The position numbers and the translations under genes were made by a program. The notes beneath the pieces were generated by a model. It was given only the letters and a program-made list of their open reading frames with translations, searched no databases and was not told the origin of the DNA. This document shows positions 33,931 through 43,890 of a DNA stretch of 64,000 nt, piece by piece. How positions within the stretch are numbered: the first letter of the stretch is position 1; every line of letters begins with the position of its first letter. This DNA is from Pseudomonas chlororaphis. Its GTDB lineage: Bacteria > Pseudomonadota > Gammaproteobacteria > Pseudomonadales > Pseudomonadaceae. The DNA lies in assembly GCF_003731765.1 (NCBI RefSeq), contig NZ_MOAL01000009.1, positions 62,001 to 126,000 of the forward strand, in the 5' to 3' direction.

Positions 33931-35137
33931 GGATTGGCTCCTCGGCAAAATCACTTTCACTGAACTCCATCTCTTCACTGCCCAAGTGAGTTCGACTCTC
34001 CCACTCGATGCGCAGCAACAAGCCCAGACAGGCACAGCAGATCACCAAGGAACTGCCGCCATAACTGAGGAACGGCAAGGTCAGGCCCTTGGTCGGCAAC
34101 AAGCCTACGTTCACGCCGATGTTGATCAGGAATTGACCAATCCACAGGAACGACAAACCGTAAGCCACATAAGCGGCGAAGTACTGCTTGGCCTTCTCGG
34201 CCCACAGACCGATGTACATGCCACGCACACACACGAATACGAACAGCCCGACGGTGGCCAGGGAACCCACCACGCCCAACTCTTCAGCCAGCACCGAGAA
34301 CACGAAGTCGGTGTGGGCTTCGGGCAGGTAGAACTGCTTCTGCACGCTGTTGCCCAGGCCAACGCCGAGCCACTCGCCGCGACCGAAGGCAATCAACGCC
34401 TGGGTCAACTGGTAGCCGGAGCCGAACTGATCGGCCCAGGGGTCGGTAAAGGTGATCAAGCGCGCCATCCGGTAGGGCTGGGCCTGGACCAGGATGGTGA
34501 CCGCCGCCACTGCCAGCACCACCATCAAGGTGAAACGGAACAGCCCGACCCCGCCCAAGAACAGCATGGCCGCCGCAGCGCCCATCATCACCACCGTGGC
34601 GCCGAAGTCCGGCTCCATCAGCAGCAGGCCAGCCATGGGCAGCAGCACGATGAAGGGCTTGAAGAAGCCCATCCAGCTCTCACGCACTTCCTTCTGCCGG
34701 CGCACCAGGTAACCGCCCAGGTAGATCACCACGAACACCTTGGCGATCTCGGAGGGCTGCACGTTGAAGAAGCTGAAGCCGATCCAGCGCATCGAGCCGT
34801 TGACCTCACGACCGATCCCCGGCACCAGCACCATTACCAGCAGGCCAAAGGCACCGATCAGCATCAACCAACCCAGGCGCTGCCAGGTGGCGATGGGAAT
34901 CATCATGGTCACCACACAGGCGCCGAGGCCGATGACCAGGTAAATCAAATGGCGAATCATGTGGTACAGCGGGTTACCCGACTGCACGGCGGCCACTTCT
35001 GAAGAGGCCGAGGTGATCATCACCAACCCAAGGCCCAGCAGTGCCAGGCAACCGGCAAGCAATGGGAAGTCGAGGTCGATACCACGACCGGTAATCAGCG
35101 GCGACGGATAAGGCTTGATGATGTTGCGCAGGTTCAT
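33920..35137 (-). CDS. ftsW: Septal peptidoglycan polymerase FtsW
   Basis: SEDS-family glycosyltransferase that works with PBP3 (FtsI) at the septum. The 405-aa protein starts MNLRNIIKPYPSPLI, has about ten transmembrane helices, and contains the SEDS signatures around PLYHMIRHLIY and the C-terminal LPFLSYGGSSLVICC. Its ATG overlaps the murD stop (ATGA). Confidence 0.97.
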   Translation of the reverse strand: MNLRNIIKPYPSPLITGRGIDLDFPLLAGCLALLGLGLVMITSASSEVAAVQSGNPLYHMIRHLIYLVIGLGACVVTMMIPIATWQRLGWLMLIGAFGLLVMVLVPGIGREVNGSMRWIGFSFFNVQPSEIAKVFVVIYLGGYLVRRQKEVRESWMGFFKPFIVLLPMAGLLLMEPDFGATVVMMGAAAAMLFLGGVGLFRFTLMVVLAVAAVTILVQAQPYRMARLITFTDPWADQFGSGYQLTQALIAFGRGEWLGVGLGNSVQKQFYLPEAHTDFVFSVLAEELGVVGSLATVGLFVFVCVRGMYIGLWAEKAKQYFAAYVAYGLSFLWIGQFLINIGVNVGLLPTKGLTLPFLSYGGSSLVICCACLGLLLRIEWESRTHLGSEEMEFSESDFAEEPIHGR

Positions 35138-36480
35138 GCCAAGCCCTCCACAGCCTGGGCAAACAGCTGCCCACGCTCTTCGTAGTTCTTGAACATGTCG
35201 AAACTGGCGCACGCCGGCGACAGCAACACCGCATCGCCGGGTTGGGCCAGCGCCTTGCACTGGGCGATGGCGTCGTCCAGGGACGTGGCGCGTACTTGCG
35301 GCACGGCGTCGCCCAGGGCAGCGGCGATCAAATCGGCATCGCGGCCCATCAGCACCACCGCGCGGCAGTGCGCGGCCACGGGTGCTTTAAGGTCTTTAAA
35401 ATCGGCGCCCTTGCCGTCGCCACCGGCGATCAACACCAGCTTCCCGTCGATATCAGCCCCCAGGCCTTCGATAGCGGCCAATGCAGCGCCGACGTTGGTG
35501 GCCTTGGAATCGTTGTAATAGCTGACACCGCCCAGGTCGCGCACCCACTGGCAGCGATGTTCGAGACCGCCGAAGGTGCGCAGGCTCGAGAGCATGGCAT
35601 CGAACGGGAGGCCCACCGCATGCCCAAGGGCCAAGGCCGCCAGGGCGTTGGACTGGTTATGCGCGCCACGGATCTTCAGTTCACGTACCGGCATCAGGTT
35701 CTGGAATTCGAAGGCCAGGTACTTCTCGCCGTTCTCTTCGCGAATGCCGAAGGCCTTAAAGTCGGGTTTGCCCAGGCCGAAGGTCCAGCACGGCAGGCCT
35801 TCGCCAATCAGTGGACGGGTCAAGGCATCCTGACGGTTGAACACCACTTGCCGCGCCCCACGGAAGATCCGGTGCTTGGCCAAGTGATAGGCCGGCAGGC
35901 CGCTGTAGCGGTCCATATGGTCTTCACTGATGTTCAACACGGTCGCCACTTCGGCACCCAGGTCGTGGGTGGTCTCCAACTGGAAGCTGGACAACTCCAT
36001 GACGTACAGCTCGACGTCGTCGCTGAGCAGGTCGAGGGCCGGGGTACCCAAGTTCCCGCCCACCGCCACACGCTTGCCCGCCGCAGCAGCCATCTCGCCG
36101 ACCAGGGTGGTGACGGTGCTTTTGGCGTTGGACCCGCTGATGGCGACGATCGGCGCCTTGACGTTACGCGCGAACAGCTCGATGTCACCCGACAGCTTGA
36201 CGCCACGGGCTGCTGCCGCTTGCAGGGCGGGCGTGGCCAGGGCCAGGCCAGGGCTCACGTAGAGCTCGTCGGCACGGCACAGGAATTCCACGTCCAGTTC
36301 GCCACAACGCACTTCCACATGAGGGTAGTCACGGCGCAGCGTGGCCAGCTCAGGTGGATTTTCCCGCGTGTCGGCCACTGCAAACGCCACGCCCCGGCTC
36401 GCCAGGAAGCGAACCAGGGACATGCCGCTCTTGCCGAGGCCGACAACGATGCGGAAGTGGTCAGAAGCGATCAGAGACAC
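35134..36480 (-). CDS. murD: UDP-N-acetylmuramoyl-L-alanine--D-glutamate ligase MurD
   Basis: Adds D-Glu to UDP-MurNAc-L-Ala in the cytosol. The 448-aa protein has the N-terminal uridine site (VVGLGKSGMSLVRFLASRG), the P-loop GSNAKSTVTTLVGEM, which has Ser and Ala where most Mur ligases have Thr and Gly (as also in E. coli-type MurD), and the conserved HRCQWV and YYNDSKATN motifs. It starts 5 bases after mraY ends. Confidence 0.98.
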   Translation of the reverse strand: MSLIASDHFRIVVGLGKSGMSLVRFLASRGVAFAVADTRENPPELATLRRDYPHVEVRCGELDVEFLCRADELYVSPGLALATPALQAAAARGVKLSGDIELFARNVKAPIVAISGSNAKSTVTTLVGEMAAAAGKRVAVGGNLGTPALDLLSDDVELYVMELSSFQLETTHDLGAEVATVLNISEDHMDRYSGLPAYHLAKHRIFRGARQVVFNRQDALTRPLIGEGLPCWTFGLGKPDFKAFGIREENGEKYLAFEFQNLMPVRELKIRGAHNQSNALAALALGHAVGLPFDAMLSSLRTFGGLEHRCQWVRDLGGVSYYNDSKATNVGAALAAIEGLGADIDGKLVLIAGGDGKGADFKDLKAPVAAHCRAVVLMGRDADLIAAALGDAVPQVRATSLDDAIAQCKALAQPGDAVLLSPACASFDMFKNYEERGQLFAQAVEGLA

Positions 36481-36485
36481 TCGTT

Positions 36486-37568
36486 CTACCTCAGCTTCAG
36501 GGTGGCAAGGCCGACCAACACGAGAATCACAGTGATGATCCAGAAACGGACGATCACGCGCGGCTCGGGCCAGCCCTTGAGTTCAAAGTGGTGGTGGATC
36601 GGCGCCATGCGGAACACACGACGACCGGTGAGTTTGAAAGAGGCCACCTGGATCACCACCGACAGGGTCTCCATCACAAAGACACCGCCCATGATGAACA
36701 GAACGATTTCCTGGCGAACGATTACCGCGATGGTGCCCAGGGCCGCACCCAGCGCCAGTGCGCCGACGTCGCCCATGAATACTTGGGCCGGGTACGTGTT
36801 GAACCACAAGAAACCCAGGCCGGCGCCAATCAACGCGCCACAGAACACAATCAGCTCACCGGCGCCCGGTACGTAAGGGATCAGCAGGTACTCGGCAAAC
36901 TTCACGTTACCCGACAGGTAGCAGAAGATGCCCAGCGCACCGCCCACCATCACGGTCGGCATGATCGCCAGGCCGTCGAGGCCGTCGGTGAGGTTAACCG
37001 CGTTGCTCGATCCGACAATAACGAAGTAGGTCAGCACCACGAAGCCCACGCCCAATGGAATGCTGACGTCCTTGAGCATCGGGATCAGCAGGGTGGTTTC
37101 CACCGGACTCTGCGCGGTCATATAAAGGAAGATCGCCGCACCCAGGCCGAACACCGACTGCCAGAAATACTTCCAGCGGCTCGGCAAGCCTCGGGAGTTT
37201 TTCTCGATCACCTTGCGGTAGTCATCCACCCAACCGATGGCGCCAAACGCCAGGGTCACCAACAGCACAACCCACACATAGTGGTTGCGCAGGTCTGCCC
37301 ACAGCAGGGTGCTGACACCAATGGCAGAAAGAATCAGCGCACCGCCCATGGTGGGGGTGCCGGATTTGGACAGGTGAGACTGCGGCCCGTCGTTACGGAC
37401 GGACTGACCGATCTGCCGGCTCTGCAACGTGCGGATCATCCACGGCCCCAGGCACAGCGACAACGACAACGCGGTCAGCACACCGAGAATCCCGCGCAGG
37501 GTCAGGTACTGAAAGACCGCGAAGCCTTTGTAGAACTGTTGCAGGTACTCCGCTAGCAGCAGCAGCAT
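36486..37568 (-). CDS. mraY: Phospho-N-acetylmuramoyl-pentapeptide transferase MraY
   Basis: Integral membrane enzyme that makes lipid I from UDP-MurNAc-pentapeptide and undecaprenyl phosphate. The start MLLLLAEYLQ at 37568 gives 360 aa with ten helices. Active-site motifs are visible: GWVDDYRK (Asp pair), NLTDGLDGLA, and the FRMAPIHHHFELKGW loop. Its ATG shares one base with the murF stop (TAATG). Confidence 0.98.
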   Translation of the reverse strand: MLLLLAEYLQQFYKGFAVFQYLTLRGILGVLTALSLSLCLGPWMIRTLQSRQIGQSVRNDGPQSHLSKSGTPTMGGALILSAIGVSTLLWADLRNHYVWVVLLVTLAFGAIGWVDDYRKVIEKNSRGLPSRWKYFWQSVFGLGAAIFLYMTAQSPVETTLLIPMLKDVSIPLGVGFVVLTYFVIVGSSNAVNLTDGLDGLAIMPTVMVGGALGIFCYLSGNVKFAEYLLIPYVPGAGELIVFCGALIGAGLGFLWFNTYPAQVFMGDVGALALGAALGTIAVIVRQEIVLFIMGGVFVMETLSVVIQVASFKLTGRRVFRMAPIHHHFELKGWPEPRVIVRFWIITVILVLVGLATLKLR

Positions 37569-38950
37569 TAATGTTTCACTCCGTTCTTTTCTTGAAGAAG
37601 GGGACCGCACAACGCCACGACGATGTTTTCCATCACCGCACTGCGCGATCCTTTGATCAAAATGGTGGTATTGGGGTCTTGCTCGACGTCCAGAGCGGCA
37701 ATCAGGTCAGCCTGGCTGGCGAAATGGCGCGCATGTTCGCCAAAGGCGTCCACGGCATGGGCCATCATCGGACCTACGGCGTACAAGGCCGAAACCTTGC
37801 CGGCGGCATATGCACCCACTTCGCGGTGCCCCTGCTCCGCCCACTCGCCCAACTCGCCGATGTCTCCGAGCACCAGGACGGTGCGGCCGGAAAAGCCGGC
37901 GAGTATATCAACGGCGGCGCACATGGAGGTGGGGTTTGCGTTGTAAGTGTCATCGATCACGCGAATGCCGTTTTTCGCCAACTGCGCCACCGTGCGCCCT
38001 TTTACTGGCTGCACAGCGTTCAAGCCTGTGGCGATACCAAACAGCGAGACGCCCATGGCGTGGGCGGCAGCAGCGGCCGCCAAGGCGTTGGCCACGTTAT
38101 GGGTGCCCAGCAAGTTCAGCTGCACCTGCTCCACGCCTTGCGGGCTGTGGAGTTTGAACGAGGGGCAGCCCCGCGCATCGCGGTCTATATCCGACGCATG
38201 GAAGTCTGCACGAGGGTCGCTCAAAGCGAAGCTCAAGATCTGCCGGCCAGCAGCCCGGGCTTTCCAGATCGCAAAGGCCTTGTCGTCAAGGTTCAGCACG
38301 GCAACGCCAGAAGCGTCCAGCCCTTCAAGAATTTCGCCCTTGGCTTCGACAATCTTCTCCGGGCCACCGAACTCACCGACGTGAGCGGTCCCGGCATTGT
38401 TGATGACCGCGACTTGAGGCCGGGTCATGGCAACGGTGTAGGCGATCTCACCGATCCGCGAAGCGCCCAGCTCAATGACCGCGGCTGTATGTTCCGGAGC
38501 CAGTTCGAGCAAGGTCAGTGGCGCACCGAGGTCGTTGTTCAGGTTGCCGCGCGTGGCCAGCACCGGGCCGCGAGTACGCAGAATACTGGCGAGCATTTCC
38601 TTGACCGTGGTCTTGCCACTGGAGCCGGTAATAGCCGCCACCGGCTGAGTAAACGCCGAACGATTGAGCGCGCCGAGTTGCCCCAGGGCCACACGGGTGT
38701 CGCTGACCAGCAGTTGCGGCAGGGTGGAGTCCACGACTTCACGCTCAACCAAGGCTGCGACCGCACCCTTGGCAGCGACTTCATTCAAATAGTCATGACC
38801 GTCGAAACGCGGGCCGGCCAAGGCAATAAACAAGTGCCCGGGCTGGATGGCACGACTGTCGATGCTGACGCCATTGAAGGAGGCATCGGCGGCAACCAGG
38901 CGCCCGGCCAAGACGCGTGTCAGTTCGCTCAGTTTCAAAGCGTTAAGCAT
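37568..38950 (-). CDS. murF: UDP-MurNAc-tripeptide--D-Ala-D-Ala ligase MurF
   Basis: Adds the D-Ala-D-Ala dipeptide, completing the UDP-MurNAc-pentapeptide. The 460-aa protein has the N-terminal sequence SIDSRAIQPGHLFIAL, the P-loop GSSGKTTVKEML and the ligase motif VIDDTYNANPTSM. It overlaps murE by 8 bases and mraY by 1. Confidence 0.98.
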   Translation of the reverse strand: MLNALKLSELTRVLAGRLVAADASFNGVSIDSRAIQPGHLFIALAGPRFDGHDYLNEVAAKGAVAALVEREVVDSTLPQLLVSDTRVALGQLGALNRSAFTQPVAAITGSSGKTTVKEMLASILRTRGPVLATRGNLNNDLGAPLTLLELAPEHTAAVIELGASRIGEIAYTVAMTRPQVAVINNAGTAHVGEFGGPEKIVEAKGEILEGLDASGVAVLNLDDKAFAIWKARAAGRQILSFALSDPRADFHASDIDRDARGCPSFKLHSPQGVEQVQLNLLGTHNVANALAAAAAAHAMGVSLFGIATGLNAVQPVKGRTVAQLAKNGIRVIDDTYNANPTSMCAAVDILAGFSGRTVLVLGDIGELGEWAEQGHREVGAYAAGKVSALYAVGPMMAHAVDAFGEHARHFASQADLIAALDVEQDPNTTILIKGSRSAVMENIVVALCGPLLQEKNGVKH

Positions 38951-40406
38951 GGGCGACCTCCCAGGCAGTCAGGGCTTTGTCGGCTTCCACCAAGTCGGAA
39001 AACCCGTGGCGTTCACCGTTGATTTCCTGATAGTCCTCATGGCCCTTGCCGGCCAGAACGATCACGTCCTCTGCCGAAGCACTGGCAATCAGTTGGGCGA
39101 TGGCCAAACCACGACCGGCGACAAACTCGACCTTGTCCACTGCAGCAAAACCACTTCGGATGTCGTCGAAAATCAGCGCAGGGTCTTCAGTGCGAGGATT
39201 GTCGTCGGTGACCAGCACCGCGTCCGCCAAGCGCTCCACCACTTGCGCCATCAACGGCCGCTTGCCGCGATCACGATCGCCGCCGCAACCGAACAGGCAC
39301 AGCAAGCGCCCCTTGGCGTGGGGACGCAGGGCCAGCAAAACCTTTTCCAGCGCGTCCGGGGTGTGGGCGTAATCGACCACCACCAGCGGCTGATTGCCGC
39401 CACCCAAACGCTGCATGCGCCCGGCCGGGCCTTCGAGCTTGGGCAGCACAGCGAGGATTTCATCCAGCGCGTAATCCAGGCCCAACAAGGCGCCGACCGC
39501 CGCCAGAACGTTGCTCAGGTTGAAACGCCCGAGCAAGGTGCTACGCAAGTGATGCTCGCTCTGGGGGGTGACCAGTGTGGCGCGCACGCCCTCATCATCG
39601 AACCGCGCCTCGCGGCAATACAGGTAGGCGCTGGCATCTTCCAGGCTGTAAGTGATCAGGCGCGAGTCGTGCTTTTCAGCGGCCAACCGACGACCGAAGT
39701 CATCGTCAAGATTGATCACCCGGCACGCCAGGTCGGTCCAGTTGAACAGCTTGGCCTTGGCCGCGCCGTACGCTTCCATGGTTCCGTGATAATCCAGGTG
39801 GTCCCGGGACAGATTGGTCAGCACCGCCACATCGAAGGCCAAGGCCGCGACACGGCCCTGATCCAAGCCGTGGGACGACACTTCCATGGCCACCGCCTTG
39901 GCACCGGCCTTTTTCAGGTCGGCCAGGGTGGCTTGCACCGCAATCGGATTCGGCGTGGTGTGCTGGCCGCTTTGCAGCGCGCCATAAAAACCGGTGCCCA
40001 AGGTCCCCACCAGGCCGCAATGCTGGCCAAGCAGGTCCAACGCCTGGGCGACCAATTGGGTCACGCTGGTTTTACCATTGGTACCGGTCACACCCACCAA
40101 GTTGAGCTGGCGGCTCGGGTCGCCATAAAAGCGCCCAGCGATATCGGACAGTTGGGCGGCCAGGCCTTTGACGGGAATCAAGGGAGCATCGGTGATCGGC
40201 AGCACCGTGGCGCCATCGACTTCATAAGCCACGGCGGCCGCACCGCGCTGCAGTGCATCGGCAATGTGCGCACGCCCGTCGAACTTACCACCAGGCACAG
40301 CCAGGAACAGATCGCCGGCGCGCACTTGGCGGCTGTCCAGTGTCAATTCACGAATCAGCAAATCACGGCCGGCATGGGCGAAAATCTTGTTCAGGCTAAG
40401 AGACAT
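38943..40406 (-). CDS. murE: UDP-MurNAc-dipeptide--meso-DAP ligase MurE
   Basis: Adds the third residue of the stem peptide. The 487-aa protein has the P-loop GTNGKTSVTQLVAQ, the YAHTPDAL motif, and DNPRTEDP; DNPR is the signature of enzymes that use meso-diaminopimelate rather than lysine, as expected for a Gram-negative. Its start codon overlaps the ftsI stop by one base. Confidence 0.98.
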   Translation of the reverse strand: MSLSLNKIFAHAGRDLLIRELTLDSRQVRAGDLFLAVPGGKFDGRAHIADALQRGAAAVAYEVDGATVLPITDAPLIPVKGLAAQLSDIAGRFYGDPSRQLNLVGVTGTNGKTSVTQLVAQALDLLGQHCGLVGTLGTGFYGALQSGQHTTPNPIAVQATLADLKKAGAKAVAMEVSSHGLDQGRVAALAFDVAVLTNLSRDHLDYHGTMEAYGAAKAKLFNWTDLACRVINLDDDFGRRLAAEKHDSRLITYSLEDASAYLYCREARFDDEGVRATLVTPQSEHHLRSTLLGRFNLSNVLAAVGALLGLDYALDEILAVLPKLEGPAGRMQRLGGGNQPLVVVDYAHTPDALEKVLLALRPHAKGRLLCLFGCGGDRDRGKRPLMAQVVERLADAVLVTDDNPRTEDPALIFDDIRSGFAAVDKVEFVAGRGLAIAQLIASASAEDVIVLAGKGHEDYQEINGERHGFSDLVEADKALTAWEVAHA

Positions 40407-42130
40407 CAGCCGCGCCCTCCTTTGGCTGGAGCTGCATTGACTTGTTGGGTCGGTGGTAAGTTGTCGGGCGTAATGTTCATCAGACGCAGGGTGCCGGACA
40501 TGACTTTGCTGAACACCGGGGCCGAGACCAGGCCGCCGAAGTAACCCGCCTTGCTCGGCTCATCGATGACCACCACGATCGCGTAACGCGGATCGCTCAT
40601 CGGGCCAAAGCCAGCAAACAGGGAACGGTAGGAGTTTTCGGCATAACCCTTGGTGCCGACCGAAGTCTTACGCGCGGTACCACTCTTGCCAGCCACGTGA
40701 TAAGCCGGAACCTGGGCACGGAACACGCCGCGCGGGGCCTCGATGACCTGTTGCAACATGCCCTGCATGGTCTTGGCGACGTTTTCCGGAATCACCTGGG
40801 CGGTGTCCGGAACCTTGTCGGTTTTGATCAGAGTCAGGGGCGCAATACGTCCGTTGTTGGCCAGTGCCGAGAACGCATGAACCAGCTGGATGGCGGTGAC
40901 CGACAGGCCATAGCCGTAGGACAGCGTCGCAGTCTCGGCTTTACGCCACTCCCGGTAGTTCGGCAGGTTGCCCACACGCTCGCCCGGGAAACCCAGGCCC
41001 GTATCCTGGCCGAGGCCGACCTTCTGCATCAGCCGGAAAATGGCTTCACCGCCGATATCGAAGGCGACCTTACTCATGCCCACGTTACTGGAATTGATCA
41101 AGATGCCGGTCAGGTCCAGGACTGGACCTTCGGTTTTGGATACGTCACGAATGGTGTACTTGCCGATCTGCAGGGTCCCCGGGTACACCTCGACGGTGTC
41201 GCTGGGTTTCCAGCGGCCGGTTTCCAGTGCCGCACTCATGGAGATCGGTTTCATGGTCGAACCGGGCTCGAACACATCGATCATGGCGCGGTTGCGCATC
41301 ATCGCCGGCTGCAGGTTACGACGGTTGTTCGGGTTGTAGGTCGGCTGGTTGACCATGGCCAGAATCTCGCCGGTCTTCACGTCCATGATGACCAGGCTGC
41401 CGGCCTTGGCGCCGTTCTCGACAATGGCGTTACGCAGTTCACGATTGGCCAGGTATTGCAGGCGCAGGTCAATGGACAACGCCAAGGGCTTACCGGCCTT
41501 GGCGTTTTTGGTGACTTGCACATCCTTGATCAGCCTACCGCGCCGGTCCTTGATGACCTGGCGCTTGCCGGCGACCCCCGCCAGCCATTCGTCATAGGCC
41601 AGTTCGACCCCTTCCCGCCCTCGATCATCGATGTCGGTAAAACCAACCATATGGGCGGTGACTTCACCGGCAGGGTAGAAACGCCGAAACTCTTCGATGC
41701 CATAGACACCGGGTACTTTCAGGTCGAGCACCAGTTGCCCCTGCTCAGGGGTCAGGCCGCGAACCAGGTAAATGAATTCTTTGTTGGCCTGGGCCTCAAG
41801 ACGCTCGGCCAGGGCTTTAGGGTCTTGGCCAAGAGCGGCAGCCAAGGCCGGCCACTTGTCTTTTGCCAGCTGCATTTCCTTGGCATTGGCCCACAGGGTG
41901 GTCACTGGGGTGCTCACGGCCAATGGCTCGCCGTTACGGTCGGTGATCAGACCACGGTGAGCCGGGATAGGAATATGTCGAACGCTGCGCGCGTCGCCCT
42001 GGCCTTTGAGAAAGTCACGGTCGACAACTTGCAGGTCAATGATGCGCCAGGCAATCGCCGAAACCATCACTGCCAGCAGGCCGAGCACCAGGCGGAAGCG
42101 CCATGGATAGAGCGCGCCCTCGAGCTTCAT
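40406..42130 (-). CDS. ftsI: Septal transpeptidase PBP3 / FtsI
   Basis: Class B penicillin-binding protein that cross-links septal peptidoglycan. The 574-aa protein has an N-terminal anchor (about 13-33), a dimerisation/pedestal domain, and a transpeptidase domain with the three active-site motifs STMK (nucleophile Ser291), SSN (347-349) and KSGT (482-485). No change in these motifs. It overlaps ftsL by 4 bases. Confidence 0.98.
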   Translation of the reverse strand: MKLEGALYPWRFRLVLGLLAVMVSAIAWRIIDLQVVDRDFLKGQGDARSVRHIPIPAHRGLITDRNGEPLAVSTPVTTLWANAKEMQLAKDKWPALAAALGQDPKALAERLEAQANKEFIYLVRGLTPEQGQLVLDLKVPGVYGIEEFRRFYPAGEVTAHMVGFTDIDDRGREGVELAYDEWLAGVAGKRQVIKDRRGRLIKDVQVTKNAKAGKPLALSIDLRLQYLANRELRNAIVENGAKAGSLVIMDVKTGEILAMVNQPTYNPNNRRNLQPAMMRNRAMIDVFEPGSTMKPISMSAALETGRWKPSDTVEVYPGTLQIGKYTIRDVSKTEGPVLDLTGILINSSNVGMSKVAFDIGGEAIFRLMQKVGLGQDTGLGFPGERVGNLPNYREWRKAETATLSYGYGLSVTAIQLVHAFSALANNGRIAPLTLIKTDKVPDTAQVIPENVAKTMQGMLQQVIEAPRGVFRAQVPAYHVAGKSGTARKTSVGTKGYAENSYRSLFAGFGPMSDPRYAIVVVIDEPSKAGYFGGLVSAPVFSKVMSGTLRLMNITPDNLPPTQQVNAAPAKGGRG

Positions 42131-42420
42131 GGGGCCACCATTTGCACTTCGGCAGCGCCAGGAATGCGCATCTTCAGCTGCTCGGTCGCCAGGACTTCGA
42201 TACGGCTATGAGCCGTCCAGGTGCTTTGTTCGAGAATCAGTCGCCCCCACTCAGCCTGGGCTTTGTCGCGCACACTCAACTCGCCGTAAAGCGTGTTGAG
42301 CAACTGCCGATTCCAGTGGGCGCTGTAAGACACCGCGATCGCGGAAACCAGCACGCCGACAAACAGCAGCAGCATGAAAAAGCTTCCGCCTGGAAGTGGC
42401 TTGGCGAAAAGCTTGCTCAC
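42127..42420 (-). CDS. ftsL: Cell division protein FtsL
   Basis: A 97-aa bitopic protein: short cytoplasmic N terminus, one helix (SFFMLLLFVGVLVSAIAVSY), then a periplasmic coiled coil with leucine-rich heptads. It forms the FtsQLB complex that licenses FtsWI. It overlaps rsmH and ftsI by 4 bases each. Confidence 0.95.
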   Translation of the reverse strand: MSKLFAKPLPGGSFFMLLLFVGVLVSAIAVSYSAHWNRQLLNTLYGELSVRDKAQAEWGRLILEQSTWTAHSRIEVLATEQLKMRIPGAAEVQMVAP

Positions 42421-43364
42421 CGCAGCTTCTCCGCAACGCGCATGACAGCACTGCGGGAGCGTGGGTTGGCTTTGAGTTCGGCCTCGGAGGCGAACTGCGC
42501 TTTGCCATGGACTTTGATTTTCGGCACGAAGGCTTCAAAACGTACCGGCAGGTTGCGCGGCAGGTTATCGGACTCACCCTTCACCAGACGACGCATGAAC
42601 AGTTTGACGATGCGATCTTCCAGGGAGTGAAAGCTGATCACTACCAGACGGCCGCCCACTTCAAGGGATTCCAGCGCAGCCTCAAGACCGGCTTCCAGAT
42701 CGCCCAGCTCATTGTTCACATGAATACGCAGGCCCTGGAATGCGCGAGTCGCCGGGTTCTTGCCTTTTTCCCAAGCGGGGTTGGCGACTTTCAGTACTTC
42801 GGCCAGATCGGCGGTACGCGTAAAGGGCTGGATCTCGCGACGCTCGACCACGGCACGGGCCATGCGTCCGGAGAAGCGCTCTTCACCGTATTCCTTGAAC
42901 ACACGGGCGATTTCTTCCACGGGAGCCGTGGCAATGAACTCGGCAGCGCTGATACCACGAGTCGGATCCATGCGCATGTCCAGGGGGCCATCGTTGAGGA
43001 AACTGAAGCCACGCTCAGGATCGTCCAACTGTGGCGACGACACGCCCAGGTCCAGCAGAACCCCGCTGACTTTGCCATCCAGGCCGCGATCGGAGACCTC
43101 CGACCCAAGCTCGGCAAAACTGCGCTGTACAACGACAAAGCGGCCGTCTTCGGCCGCTAGCGCTTGCCCGGTGGCAATCGCTTGGGGATCTTTATCGAAC
43201 CCGAGGAGCCGACCACCCGGCCCGAGCTTGCTGAGGATCAAGCGACTGTGGCCACCCCGACCGAACGTACCGTCCAGATAGCAGCCATCAGCACGCACGG
43301 CGAGAGCCTCAACGGCTTCGTCAAGCAGTACGGTGATGTGGTTAAAGCCGCTATCAATAGTCAC
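42417..43364 (-). CDS. rsmH: 16S rRNA (cytosine-1402-N4) methyltransferase RsmH
   Basis: SAM-dependent methyltransferase (formerly MraW) of 315 aa acting on C1402 of 16S rRNA. The SAM loop YLDGTFGRGGHSRLIL and the signature VISFHSLEDRIVK near the C terminus are intact. It overlaps mraZ by 4 bases. RsmI, which modifies the 2'-OH of the same nucleotide, is encoded about 1.2 kb away. Confidence 0.98.
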   Translation of the reverse strand: MTIDSGFNHITVLLDEAVEALAVRADGCYLDGTFGRGGHSRLILSKLGPGGRLLGFDKDPQAIATGQALAAEDGRFVVVQRSFAELGSEVSDRGLDGKVSGVLLDLGVSSPQLDDPERGFSFLNDGPLDMRMDPTRGISAAEFIATAPVEEIARVFKEYGEERFSGRMARAVVERREIQPFTRTADLAEVLKVANPAWEKGKNPATRAFQGLRIHVNNELGDLEAGLEAALESLEVGGRLVVISFHSLEDRIVKLFMRRLVKGESDNLPRNLPVRFEAFVPKIKVHGKAQFASEAELKANPRSRSAVMRVAEKLR

Positions 43365-43816
43365 AGGATCAAATCACGCAGTTCATCAGGCATCGCGCCC
43401 GGTTGTTGAATAGCTGCCAGGTCCGCTGCAGACACAGCGTTCCAGGCATCCTCGTCCCACAATTGGAACTTGTTCAGTTGGCCAACCAGCATTGCGCGCT
43501 TATCCAACTTGGCATATTCGCGCAGGCGTGGCGGAACCAGAAAACGACCACTGCCGTCGAGCTCGAGGTCAACGGCATTACCAATCAGCAAACGTTGCAA
43601 ACGGCGGTTCTCTTCGCGAAGCGAAGGCAGTGCGCGCAGTTTGGTTTCAATCAGCTCCCACTCATCAAGGGGGTAAACACACAAGCAAGGATCAACAGCG
43701 TCGATCGTGACGATTAACTGCCCGGAACTTCGCGAAACCAGCTCGTCACGATACCGGCTCGGCATGGCGAGACGGCCTTTTGCATCGAGACTGATAGCGT
43801 TAGCTCCGCGAAACAC
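43361..43816 (-). CDS. mraZ: Transcriptional regulator MraZ
   Basis: A 151-aa protein with two SpoVT-AbrB-like halves (each with a GRFLVP or GRLAMPSRY-type motif), forming a ring-shaped DNA-binding oligomer that represses the dcw operon in other bacteria. The start is GTG at 43816, which gives the standard MFRGANAISLDAKGR N terminus; GGAG lies 12 bases upstream. Three repeats fitting its binding site lie in its own promoter region. Confidence 0.96.
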   Translation of the reverse strand: MFRGANAISLDAKGRLAMPSRYRDELVSRSSGQLIVTIDAVDPCLCVYPLDEWELIETKLRALPSLREENRRLQRLLIGNAVDLELDGSGRFLVPPRLREYAKLDKRAMLVGQLNKFQLWDEDAWNAVSAADLAAIQQPGAMPDELRDLIL

Positions 43817-43854
43817 GTCAGCGTTTCTCCAAATTTTAGCGTTTTGCGCTCAAA

Positions 43855-43884
43855 AAACCCACTTCATGCCACTTTCCGCCACTT
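43855..43884 (-). promoter_or_regulatory. Triple MraZ box
   Basis: On the minus strand three direct copies of AAGTGG-N4 follow each other at exact 10-bp intervals. This corresponds to the MraZ operator known elsewhere, three TGGG-type repeats with 5-bp spacers. They lie just downstream of the -10 element of the mraZ promoter, where binding would block transcription. Confidence 0.75.
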
Positions 43885-43890
43885 GCGCAC

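Noticed and set aside
35982..36150. Changed P-loop GSNAKST in MurD as a possible defect
   Set aside because: MurD enzymes commonly have this variant; the Lys and Ser/Thr needed for ATP binding are present.
35242..36876. 544-codon frame antisense to murD and mraY
   Set aside because: Crosses the junction of two conserved genes and has no domain or ribosome site.
38847..40544. 565-codon frame antisense to murE
   Set aside because: Same type of artefact; murE has all Mur ligase motifs.
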